From JAKFFN01 sp036675025 (GTDB taxonomy: Bacteria; Sumerlaeota; Sumerlaeia; Sumerlaeales; Sumerlaeaceae), in NCBI GenBank assembly GCA_036675025.1, contig JAKFFN010000348.1:1-10409 (forward strand): 10,409 nucleotides of DNA, read 5' to 3'. A model generated the notes under the pieces. That model had not been told where the DNA came from, searched no databases, and worked only from the letters and a program-made list of their open reading frames with translations. The first letter of the stretch is position 1. The number at the start of each line of letters is the position of its first letter. This document shows, in pieces, positions 1 through 6,350 of the stretch. A program made the translations under genes and the position numbers.

Positions 1-546
1 CAGGGTGAAGTCCATCATGTCGGTGAGAAGGTGAGCGGTTTTCTCGTAGCCCTCCTCGGATATGGATATGCTGTGAAAGCCGCGGATGGCTACTTCCGCG
101 GGAACCTCCCCCGCTGACCAGGCTTCGCCGCCAGGGTCTGCTGTTTCAATTATTTCAATGCGAAGTCCGTCGGGATCCGAGAACGCCAGCAGCTTGTCAC
201 CGAAACGCGGCTCCGCTGGTCGCAGTTCCACACCACTCCTCTCCAGCCGTTTCTTCCAGAAATCCAATGCGCCGGAAGGCACAGCAAACGCAGTCTCAGT
301 AACCTGCGGTGGTCCAATGCGGCCCCGCCTCCCCCCCGGCCAGACAAAGAAGGTCATGATCGTGCCCGGCCGCCCGAATTCGTCACCATAGTAGAGATGG
401 TAGCTGCCCGGATCATCGAAGTTCACTGTCCGCTTTACCAGTCGTAACCCCAGGAGGTCTCTGTAAAATCGGACGTTCTCGCGCCCGTCCGCCGTGATGG
501 CTGTAACATGGTGTATCCCCGGAAGCGTAGCAGTGCGGCTGTTCAT
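1..546 (-). CDS. VOC-family ring-cleaving dioxygenase (MhqO/LinE-like), 3' end outside window
   Basis: The first 182 residues are visible; the rest lies beyond position 1. The protein starts with a vicinal-oxygen-chelate repeat: IHHVTAI at residues 11-17, with a histidine at the usual metal-ligand position, then FYRDLLGLRLVKRTVNFDDP and later FSDPDGLRIEIIE, whose glutamate is a likely ligand. A second repeat begins at about residue 152 (RGFHSISI). This tandem layout is that of ring-cleaving dioxygenases such as MhqO, LinE and PcpA, usually about 310 residues, which open hydroquinone-type rings in the cytoplasm. The ATG at 546-544 lies 7 bp after the cupin stop, with a modest AAGGGA about 10-12 bases upstream. 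It is the last visible gene of the esterase-cupin-dioxygenase operon. Family assignment is strong. The substrate is inferred, and a glyoxalase-like non-dioxygenase remains possible. Confidence 0.85.
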   Translation of the reverse strand, partial: MNSRTATLPGIHHVTAITADGRENVRFYRDLLGLRLVKRTVNFDDPGSYHLYYGDEFGRPGTIMTFFVWPGGRRGRIGPPQVTETAFAVPSGALDFWKKRLERSGVELRPAEPRFGDKLLAFSDPDGLRIEIIETADPGGEAWSAGEVPAEVAIRGFHSISISEEGYEKTAHLLTDMMDFTL

Positions 547-553
547 CGGTGCT

Positions 554-931
554 CTATCCCTTCGTCGCTGTTGTGTCGTGGTCGTCTAAGACAATAAATA
601 TCGACCGTCGTCTCATGGGCTCAACGTGCCGGGTACGGTGCCCTTTGCCGGTTGTATCTTCCATCAGAAGCACCTCGCCCCCACGGAAGATGCGGCTCGT
701 GCCGTCAGAGACTTCGATTTCAATGGCGCCATCCAGCAACACGATGAACTGCCGCGCCGGGGCGACGTGCCAGTCGTAATCGTACCCGGGATCATTTTCA
801 CGGAAGATTACGGACCTCGCAGGCGTCGGGGTAGACAGAAAACCAATAGGCCCTTTGTCGTGAAGTTCAACTTCCGCTTCCGCAAAATGGCTTTCCCCGT
901 CGCGGTCGGCATATACACGGGCGACTTTCAC
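554..931 (-). CDS. Small cupin-domain protein
   Basis: A 125-residue single-domain cupin, begun here at GTG 931-929. The chosen start has AGGAG eight bases upstream and lies two bases after the stop of the preceding esterase, so translation is probably coupled. A longer reading from 985 would overlap the esterase and lacks this support. The N-terminus KVARVYADRDGESHFAE and the central YDWHVAPARQFIVLLDGAIEIEV followed by FRGGEVLLMEDTTGKGHRTRH match the two cupin sheets. The first motif keeps one histidine of the usual HxH, and Q stands near the usual glutamate, so the metal site is incomplete or non-canonical. Small cupins beside aromatic dioxygenases may handle pathway intermediates or sense ligands. 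The role here is unknown. Confidence 0.85.
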   Translation of the reverse strand: MKVARVYADRDGESHFAEAEVELHDKGPIGFLSTPTPARSVIFRENDPGYDYDWHVAPARQFIVLLDGAIEIEVSDGTSRIFRGGEVLLMEDTTGKGHRTRHVEPMRRRSIFIVLDDHDTTATKG

Positions 932-933
932 GG

Positions 934-1617
934 CTATAGCTCCTGCCGGGGAGCCGAGACAATTGCTTGTATCAACGCCGCGCACGCCTGCAGTTCATCA
1001 TCATTAATCGTGTGCCCCATGCCGGGGTAACGCCGAAGCTCAACCACGGCGCCCATACCGCTAAGCACGTCTCGCGTCTCTTCAACGCGTTCAAAAGGAA
1101 CGTGGGGATCAGGATCGCTGGTTCCAAGAAAAACCGGTGTTCCATCCAAAGCTCCGCGGTACTGTCGAGGCGTATCGGGCGGGCCCACCAAGCCACCGGT
1201 GAGAGCCATAACCGCACCGTAGCGGCGCGGATGACGGGCAATAAACTCGCTTGCAAGGCAGGCGCCCTGGCTGAATCCCAGGATGGCGACGCTTTCACTT
1301 TTCAATCCGCGCGCCAGTAGGTCACGAACCACTGTCTCAACGCGACCGATTGCCGACTCCAGGTAGGGCTGGTTCTCTTCAATCGGGGCCAGGAACGATA
1401 GAGGATACCACGTCTGTCCGGCAGCCTGTGGCGCGATTGCGGCGACATCAGGAAAACCCAATTCCGCGTACAGGCCCAATATGTTTTCCGCACTGCTCCC
1501 TCGGCCATGCAGCAGAATCAGCGTAGCTGTAGCTTCCTCAGGCGGCGGGCCGGCGGATAATATGGGTTCCTGGCCATGAGGATCGTTGCTATTCTTTTCA
1601 TGCGGGAGCGAAGTCAT
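934..1617 (-). CDS. Alpha/beta-hydrolase carboxylesterase (MhqD/YpfH-like)
   Basis: A 227-residue cytoplasmic phospholipase/carboxylesterase-type hydrolase, full length for the family. The oxyanion-hole motif LLHGRGSS is at residues 35-42, the nucleophile elbow GFSQGA has Ser116, the acid is probably Asp170 in SDPDPHVP, and the base is His202 in GMGHTIND. No signal peptide is visible. It uses the ATG at 1617-1615, with AAAGG about 11-12 bases upstream. It is the first gene of the operon, two bases before the cupin. In Bacillus, MhqD (hydrolase) and MhqO (dioxygenase) belong to the quinone-stress regulon, so a shared role in clearing quinone or hydroquinone products is a reasonable inference. 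Other esters, including dienelactone-like ring-cleavage products, are possible substrates. Confidence 0.88.
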   Translation of the reverse strand: MTSLPHEKNSNDPHGQEPILSAGPPPEEATATLILLHGRGSSAENILGLYAELGFPDVAAIAPQAAGQTWYPLSFLAPIEENQPYLESAIGRVETVVRDLLARGLKSESVAILGFSQGACLASEFIARHPRRYGAVMALTGGLVGPPDTPRQYRGALDGTPVFLGTSDPDPHVPFERVEETRDVLSGMGAVVELRRYPGMGHTINDDELQACAALIQAIVSAPRQEL

Positions 1618-1656
1618 ATGTTAGAACCGCCTTTGTCGCATTCTGGTGCAATTCCC

Positions 1657-1669
1657 GTTCCCGCGGAAC
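1657..1669. promoter_or_regulatory. Inverted repeat between divergent genes, candidate operator
   Basis: GTTCC-CGC-GGAAC is a perfect 5-bp inverted repeat with a 3-bp centre. It sits near the middle of the 117-bp gap between the esterase operon (minus) and the CDF transporter (plus), where both promoters must lie. No clear -35/-10 pair could be assigned in either direction. Regulator binding is inferred only from position and symmetry. Confidence 0.3.
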
Positions 1670-1734
1670 ATGCCCAGGCGGTGTGACGGTGCGGTTTTTG
1701 CTGCATTTCGCAAGGAGAATTAAGCGGAGAAACG

Positions 1735-2715
1735 ATGGGCGCCGGACACACTCACAGCCATAGAGGTCACGCAGGTCACCCCCATCACGACGGGCACCGG
1801 TCTGGAAACCAGAAGCGGCTTCTTCTTGTTCTGGCGCTGGTTCTTGTTTTCATGGTGATAGAGTTCGTTGGGGGCCTGGTGTCTGGCTCTCTAGCGCTCA
1901 TGGCCGACGCCGGGCACATGCTTTCCGATGCTGCAGCGCTTGCTCTCAGCCTGTTTGCCATAGGAATGGCAAAGCGTCCTGCAACCGCCACGAGGACTTA
2001 CGGCTTCTACCGCACCGAAATCCTTGCCGCCTTGTTTAACGGCGCTACCTTGATCGCCATTGCGATCTTTATCGTGGTTGAAGCCTACGAACGTCTGCGC
2101 ACGCCTGAAGACATTCAGTCCCCTGTAATGATAGCTATTGCTGCAGCCGGGCTCGCGGTCAATCTCGCGGGTCTTGCCATACTCCACGGCGGCAGAGGTG
2201 ATAGTCTTAACATCAAGGGGGCCTACCTGCATGTGCTTGGTGACGCCCTCGGCAGCATTGGCGCAATTGCAGCCGGCGCTGCTATCTGGCTGTTCGGGTG
2301 GTACTGGGCGGATCCTGTCGTGTCAGCCCTGATAGCGCTATTGATCCTGGCTTCCTCGTGGGCACTGGTTCGCCAGTCAGTTGGCGTGTTAATGGAGGGC
2401 ACCCCGGGGGGCATTAATGTCGATGAGGTTCGTGCGGCGCTGCTGGCCGTTCCCGATGTTGAGGGCGTGCACGATCTCCATGTGTGGTCAATCACCAGCG
2501 GGCTGGATTCTCTGTCTGTCCACGTTGTTTGTACACGTAACGACATGGGAATCGCCGAACTGGGCGCACTGTTGAACAAGTTGAGAAGCATGCTCCATGA
2601 GCAATTCGGGCTTGATCACGTAACCATTCAGCTGGAACCTGCGGGGTTTACAGAATCCGCGCTTCCAGCGGGATGCACTGACTGCTACGCGGCCAGTACT
2701 AACCGCGAAGCTTAA
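1735..2715 (+). CDS. CDF-family divalent metal exporter (CzcD/ZitB-like)
   Basis: A 326-residue inner-membrane cation diffusion facilitator that exchanges cytoplasmic Zn(II), or similar ions, for protons. The first 21 residues carry eight histidines. Six hydrophobic segments follow (about residues 29-260). The transport site is the HD-HD type typical of zinc transporters: His61 and Asp65 (HMLSD) in TM2, His166 and Asp170 (HVLGD) in TM5. The C-terminal cytoplasmic domain has VEGVHDLHVWSITSG and ends with a CTDC motif, a possible extra metal ligand pair. The ATG is preceded by GGAG with five bases between. Its 3' end overlaps convergent wrbA by 17 bp. Zn specificity is inferred from the HD-HD pattern; Cd or Co could also be carried. 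Confidence 0.95.
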   Translation: MGAGHTHSHRGHAGHPHHDGHRSGNQKRLLLVLALVLVFMVIEFVGGLVSGSLALMADAGHMLSDAAALALSLFAIGMAKRPATATRTYGFYRTEILAALFNGATLIAIAIFIVVEAYERLRTPEDIQSPVMIAIAAAGLAVNLAGLAILHGGRGDSLNIKGAYLHVLGDALGSIGAIAAGAAIWLFGWYWADPVVSALIALLILASSWALVRQSVGVLMEGTPGGINVDEVRAALLAVPDVEGVHDLHVWSITSGLDSLSVHVVCTRNDMGIAELGALLNKLRSMLHEQFGLDHVTIQLEPAGFTESALPAGCTDCYAASTNREA

Positions 2716-3313
2716 CCGTAATCTCCGCGACGCGCTTGCCCAGGGCACGCGCAAGCGCCAGGTCTTCCGGTACCGGCTGGAGTTCACCTTTTGCGCCGGC
2801 AATCGTCGTGGCGCCATATGGTGTGCCGCCCCGGCCTTCAGTATGTATCATGCCCTCGTTAGAGTAGGGCAGCCCTACGATAATCATGCCCAGGTGAATC
2901 AACGGAACCATCATGGTGAGCAGTGTCGTTTCCTGGCCGCCGTGGGTGCTTGCCGTAGAGGTAAACACTGCTGCCGGTTTCCCTTCCATGGTGCCAGCCA
3001 GCCAGAGCGAGGCTGTCTGATCAATAAGCTGCTTCAATTGCGCCGTCATGTTTCCGTAGCGCGTGGGTGAACCGAAGATTACCGCATCGGCCTCCTTGAG
3101 GTCGTCCACCGTACAGACAGGGATATCCTTCTGCATCTCGTTAGCCGCCTGCACCCCGGGGTTATCTTTAGTCGCGTTTTTTACGGCTTCAAATTCCTCT
3201 ACCCTCTTGAGCAGCACTTCCGCTCCCTGCACCCCTGCAGCGCCTTCCTGTATTGCCTTGGCCAGCTGCAGTACGTGACCATACATGGAGTAGTAGACGA
3301 TGAGGATTTTCAT
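2699..3313 (-). CDS. wrbA: NAD(P)H:quinone oxidoreductase, WrbA family
   Basis: A 204-residue flavodoxin-fold enzyme of normal WrbA length that reduces quinones by two electrons to hydroquinones, avoiding semiquinone radicals. FMN-binding signatures are visible: SMYGHV near residues 9-14, GSPTRYGNM at 81-89 and STASTHGGQETT near 119-130, with the conserved His124. The N-terminal KILIVYYSMYGH is typical. The ATG has AAAGG eight bases upstream. No signal peptide is present, so it is cytoplasmic. It lies just downstream of the DUF1328 gene and converges with the CDF gene. Together with the esterase-cupin-dioxygenase operon it puts quinone reduction and hydroquinone ring cleavage in the same neighbourhood. 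Confidence 0.96.
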   Translation of the reverse strand: MKILIVYYSMYGHVLQLAKAIQEGAAGVQGAEVLLKRVEEFEAVKNATKDNPGVQAANEMQKDIPVCTVDDLKEADAVIFGSPTRYGNMTAQLKQLIDQTASLWLAGTMEGKPAAVFTSTASTHGGQETTLLTMMVPLIHLGMIIVGLPYSNEGMIHTEGRGGTPYGATTIAGAKGELQPVPEDLALARALGKRVAEITVKLRG

Positions 3314-3345
3314 GAGGCTGACCTTTCGGGGTGTGGTTTCGAATT

Positions 3346-3534
3346 CTAAAAGAGCTTTTTGGCTTTGTTATAGCCGATAAACCCGAGGATGACGAAGATT
3401 ACCAGAAGCACCAGGAACACCACGAACAGGAACTTCGCGATCGTAGAGAATGTTCCCGCCAGGCCACCAAAGCCCAGTACGCCGGCAATAAGTGCCAGGA
3501 CCGCAAAGATCAGCGCCCACTTCAAGAGTCCCAT
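3346..3534 (-). CDS. DUF1328 (YtjA-type) small membrane protein
   Basis: A 62-residue protein consisting almost entirely of two hydrophobic segments: GLLKWALIFAVLALIAGVLG near the N-terminus and a second one from about residue 28 to 55, ending in a basic tail (NKAKKLF). This matches DUF1328/UPF0391, a small inner-membrane family of unknown biochemical role, often reported among stress-responsive genes. The start is placed at ATG 3534-3532, which has GAGGA five bases upstream and gives the standard family N-terminus. An upstream in-frame ATG at 3579 would add 15 unconserved residues. It precedes wrbA by 32 bp on the same strand, so the two may be cotranscribed. Confidence 0.9.
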   Translation of the reverse strand: MGLLKWALIFAVLALIAGVLGFGGLAGTFSTIAKFLFVVFLVLLVIFVILGFIGYNKAKKLF

Positions 3535-3619
3535 GGTTTTCCTCGCATCAGGATTTACAACAACAGGCAGCGAGTGCAAAACGTGTGCCGGTTAGGCAGC
3601 ACACTGGTGGGCACTAATA

Positions 3620-3668
3620 TAACAAAAGCAGCGCCGTGGGTAAAGGGGGGGAACCCGTCGGCGCTGCT
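3620..3668 (-). terminator. Rho-independent terminator of the propeller/Ig gene
   Basis: Read on the minus strand, AGCAGCGCCG and CGGCGCTGCT form a perfect 10-bp GC-rich stem (3668-3659 with 3636-3627). An inner CGGGT/ACCC pairing adds further helix, and TTTTGTT follows directly. It lies 31 bp after the stop of the secreted propeller gene and before the DUF1328 gene, separating the two transcripts. Confidence 0.9.
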
Positions 3669-3698
3669 GGGGGGTGGGGAGAAACTAAGGTGAGGTTA

Positions 3699-5174
3699 CT
3701 ATTCTACAGTGAATCCTGACAGGCTTACTGGTACTGCCGTGACAGCCGGAGCGATGTAGTCCTGGTCAATCACGTTGCCGGCGAGATCCGTAAGAGTCGG
3801 GTCAACGTTGATGGTCAGTGTCTGGCCGTTGATGCTGCTACCGGCAGCCCACTCCAGGCGATACACGTTGCCGCCCAAGTCCGTTACAGAACTCGGGTTT
3901 GCCAACAGGGTGCCGAGGCCGGGGCCGCTTGCGGTGTAGGTGGCAGGCAGCAATGCGGCAGCGCCCATTTCGTTAAGTTCAGTGTAGGTGATGTCAATCT
4001 GAGTGCCGGTGTTAGGCGTCAGCAGATCGGCCCGCGGGGCTATGTTGTCGATGAGAACAGCAGGGCTTGTCGCGGTTGCAATCAGTCCAACGCCATCCGT
4101 GTCCAGGATATCCGAGGCGGTGTTGATCTCTACAGTGAAAGGCCCGTCGCCGGTAAGTCCGTCTACAGTCAGCGTATAGGTGTCGCCCGAACCTGTGATG
4201 GTAACGCCGGTGCTGGCGGTGCCGTTGTGATTAATGATAACGTCAGAAGTGTCGTTGAAGTTAACGACCGGCTTATCAAAAATCACGTTAAAGCTGATTG
4301 AGTCGGCATTGGTCGGGCCAAAGGTTGACGGGAGAATGCTGACAGCGCTGCGGGTCTTGTCAATTCCAAGGCCAAACGGATCGTTATTGCCGGCTGCAAG
4401 CGGATAGGAGATGAAGGAGTTTTCCTCGGTCGGATCGAGAAACACGTTAAACATCGAGTACAGGTGCACCCGGTTCTCGACGCTGTTATTCAGAACATAA
4501 AGGAAGTCGCCAGCTACAGCCATTCCTTCCGGTTGTGTAAGCTTGGTGCCGGTTTCCGTACGAAGCTTACGCGAAGGAGTATAAGGGCCGGCCGGGTCTG
4601 TCCGGAGGTACCTGAAAATACGTTCCTGATCACGGTCCAGGATGTAGACATAAGTGTCATCCAGGGATAGGCCATGCGGCGCAGTATTGGCGGCTCTTAA
4701 AGTATACTGGCTGGCCGCGTTTACTGATGTGGCCGCGGAAAAAGCACCAGAAAGCGAGTAACGGTAGAGGCCTTTGGCACTGTCGGCCACCCAGAGCTCG
4801 TTAGCGTCGGGGTCAACAGACATACCTACAGGCGTGCCGATATCTGCCGATGCAGCCGTGCCGACAACCTTTAGCGTCCCGGTCTCAGCGGCACTTCCAC
4901 CAGCGTAGTCGTACCGGAATACCTTCTTGTTAACCGAATCGAGGACGTAGACCTCGGTGGCCGTGATGTACACATCATCGGGCGAGCCGTTTGCAACAGC
5001 GGTCGCCCAGTTGGTGTTTGGAGCAAACGAATCATCATACTTATAAACCTGCTTAGCGACTCTGTCGCTTACAAAGAACCGGTCGCCGGCAAATGCAGGG
5101 ACGGCGAGCCCCATAATCATTAGTGTTTTTACTGCACTTCGAACGTTGGAACGAACCTTTTGAACCGCACCCAT
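3699..5174 (-). CDS. Secreted NHL-like beta-propeller protein with Ig-like domains
   Basis: A 491-residue exported protein. Residues 1-29 form a Sec signal with a basic start, a hydrophobic core (TLMIMGLAVPAF) and AFA cleavage before Gly30. Residues 30 to about 285 hold five or six repeats of the type P-x-G-(hydrophobic)...(hydrophobic)-Y-V-x-D...(K/R)-(hydrophobic)-x-R/K-Y, as in DDVYITATEVYVLDSVNKKV and HGLSLDDTYVYILDRDQERI. This is the pattern of NHL/SMP-30-like propellers. Residues about 286-375 and 380-480 look like two bacterial Ig-like domains. The ATG has AGGGG nine bases upstream. The protein has its own promoter and terminator. No catalytic motif, C-terminal anchor, PEP-CTERM or LPXTG tail is visible; it ends in VPVSLSGFTVE. 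Binding or surface function is inferred; the ligand is unknown. Confidence 0.85.
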   Translation of the reverse strand: MGAVQKVRSNVRSAVKTLMIMGLAVPAFAGDRFFVSDRVAKQVYKYDDSFAPNTNWATAVANGSPDDVYITATEVYVLDSVNKKVFRYDYAGGSAAETGTLKVVGTAASADIGTPVGMSVDPDANELWVADSAKGLYRYSLSGAFSAATSVNAASQYTLRAANTAPHGLSLDDTYVYILDRDQERIFRYLRTDPAGPYTPSRKLRTETGTKLTQPEGMAVAGDFLYVLNNSVENRVHLYSMFNVFLDPTEENSFISYPLAAGNNDPFGLGIDKTRSAVSILPSTFGPTNADSISFNVIFDKPVVNFNDTSDVIINHNGTASTGVTITGSGDTYTLTVDGLTGDGPFTVEINTASDILDTDGVGLIATATSPAVLIDNIAPRADLLTPNTGTQIDITYTELNEMGAAALLPATYTASGPGLGTLLANPSSVTDLGGNVYRLEWAAGSSINGQTLTINVDPTLTDLAGNVIDQDYIAPAVTAVPVSLSGFTVE

Positions 5175-5228
5175 TTTTTGTTTCCCCTCTTTCGATAAGG
5201 GCTGTTTGCCCCGTATCTGTACTTACAT
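5175..5228 (-). promoter_or_regulatory. 5' leader with two mutually exclusive hairpins at the ribosome site
   Basis: From the predicted start of transcription the leader is about 54 nt. One hairpin can form from GGGC (5211-5208) and GCCC (5202-5199) with loop AAACA. Another forms from CCCUU (5201-5197) and AGGGG (5188-5184) with an eight-base loop, and this one covers the Shine-Dalgarno. The two share 5199-5201 and cannot coexist, so a translational switch is possible. Stems are only 4-5 bp, and function is inferred. Confidence 0.3.
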
Positions 5229-5235
5229 TGCCACA

Positions 5236-5264
5236 ATTATTGTGCAGTGTGTGCAAGAGGTCAA
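5236..5264 (-). promoter_or_regulatory. Sigma70-type promoter of the propeller/Ig gene
   Basis: On the minus strand, TTGACC (5264-5259) is followed after exactly 17 bases by AATAAT (5241-5236), each one mismatch from consensus. Transcription would begin near 5228, about 54 nt before the ATG. The -10 box is embedded in the perfect inverted repeat CACAAT-T-ATTGTG (5232-5244), which could be an operator. Confidence 0.65.
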
Positions 5265-5318
5265 GAACAAAATTCAAATTTATTTGCCCGATTTTGCTAG
5301 GGGTGCGATATCATAGGT

Positions 5319-6260
5319 CTACAGCAGGATGTCAGCTGTGACAAAATAATGGTCACTTGGATAGTTTCCATTCACTTCTGTGCGCACTATTGCAGCTGCG
5401 ACTGGCTTGATAGGACCTTTGCAAAAGACAAAATCTATTTTCCCCGTCTTCGATTTTGTCTCATACGCGGCGCCCTTAAGAGCGTGGAAGGTTCGACCGG
5501 GATCCTCTGGTCCATGTATGGCAGCGTAGCTGTCTTTCCACCCGGCGTCCACCAGAGTCTGTACCGCAGGATTCGAGACGTCCGCATTGAAATCGCCCGC
5601 CAGGATCTGCGGGAAATCCGGCGCATACTGCCCTGCTTCCGAGTTAATGATCTTCGCCTGCTCCACTCGGCCGAGCTTACCTTTGTGGTCAAAGTGGGTG
5701 TCAATAACGCGGAACTGCTTTCCCGTCTCCCGGTCTTTGAGACGCACCCAGTTTGCGTGACGCCCGCGTAGCGCGTCCCAGCTTACGCTGCCCGCGATGA
5801 GCGGCGTTTCTGAAAGCCAGAATCCTCCGGCGGATGTCATTTCGTATTTGTCTTTGTTAAAAAGAATTACGTTCTTCGTTACGCCGTGGTAGCCGTCAGG
5901 GTGCTGATCCATAAACGGTCCGGGAAACCCAAACGACTGGAAGCTGGGCATGGCCGCGGCCATATCTACTGCCTGCACGCGCAGAACTTCCTGCGTGCAG
6001 ATAATGTCAGCCTGCTGCGCTTTCATTATATCCAGGCAAAGCTCTTTGCGCGCCGACCATGCGTGGGGAGTGCCGTCATGGGCGGGCGAGGCGAGCAGGA
6101 TATTTGCGCACAGGATACGGTGTGAGCCCTCTTTTTTCGGGGCTGGTGCCGAAGGTTTATCCTGAGCCGTCGCGGCGGACTGCAGTGCCGGAACTGTTGC
6201 GGCAGCGGCCAGGGTTTGCAGAAAACTTCTGCGGGAAAAGAAACGGGTTTTATTTGTCAT
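5319..6260 (-). CDS. Tat-exported endonuclease/exonuclease/phosphatase-family protein (copy 1)
   Basis: A 313-residue exported EEP-superfamily hydrolase. The start at ATG 6260-6258 gives a textbook twin-arginine signal: SRRSFLQ at residues 9-15, a hydrophobic stretch to about 26, then SAATAQ. An in-frame GTG at 6302 would bury this motif. Metal and catalytic positions expected of the fold are present: Asn53, Glu91 (QEVLR), His189 (DTHFDH), Asp223 and Asn225 (GDFNAD), Asp276 (KIDFVF) and His304 (SDHYF). The family uses Mg or Mn to cleave phosphodiesters or phosphomonoesters in nucleic acids, lipids or inositol phosphates; this member's substrate is unknown. Tat export implies folding in the cytoplasm before release to the periplasm or outside. 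Its Shine-Dalgarno is weak. It is a paralogue of the gene at 7354-8307. Confidence 0.9.
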   Translation of the reverse strand: MTNKTRFFSRRSFLQTLAAAATVPALQSAATAQDKPSAPAPKKEGSHRILCANILLASPAHDGTPHAWSARKELCLDIMKAQQADIICTQEVLRVQAVDMAAAMPSFQSFGFPGPFMDQHPDGYHGVTKNVILFNKDKYEMTSAGGFWLSETPLIAGSVSWDALRGRHANWVRLKDRETGKQFRVIDTHFDHKGKLGRVEQAKIINSEAGQYAPDFPQILAGDFNADVSNPAVQTLVDAGWKDSYAAIHGPEDPGRTFHALKGAAYETKSKTGKIDFVFCKGPIKPVAAAIVRTEVNGNYPSDHYFVTADILL

Positions 6261-6332
6261 AGTGACCCAATCCGAAATCCAGGCAATCGGGAAGGTCAAC
6301 ACGTTAACGGCGATACGGAAGCTTGCTGGATT

Positions 6333-6350
6333 CTACTGATAAGTCAGTAG
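6333..6350 (-). repeat. Perfect hairpin overlapping the stop codon of the unknown secreted gene
   Basis: CTACTGA and TCAGTAG form a 7-bp perfect inverted repeat around a 4-base loop. On the minus strand it spans the TGA stop of the 6344-7246 gene. No T-run follows, so it is not a standard terminator. It could act as a 3'-end stabiliser or processing site upstream of the next gene. Confidence 0.45.

Noticed and set aside
932..985. Upstream ATG start for the cupin gene
   Set aside because: It would overlap the esterase gene by 52 bases, while GTG 931 has a good AGGAG at eight bases and matches the typical N-terminus.
3669..3760. PEP-CTERM, IPTL or LPXTG sorting tail on the propeller/Ig protein
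   Set aside because: The protein ends without a hydrophobic helix and basic tail, and none is encoded in another frame just after the stop.
5175..5220. Resemblance of the leader (GGGGCAAAC ... TCGAAAG ... GGGG) to part of a GEMM/c-di-GMP-I riboswitch
   Set aside because: Only one half-stem pattern is similar. The GACGCAAAGCC segment, the second stem and the tetraloop receptor are missing, and the start codon follows at once, leaving no space for them.
6261..6302. Upstream GTG start for EEP copy 1
   Set aside because: It would put 14 residues ahead of a consensus Tat motif that fits well at the ATG at 6260.
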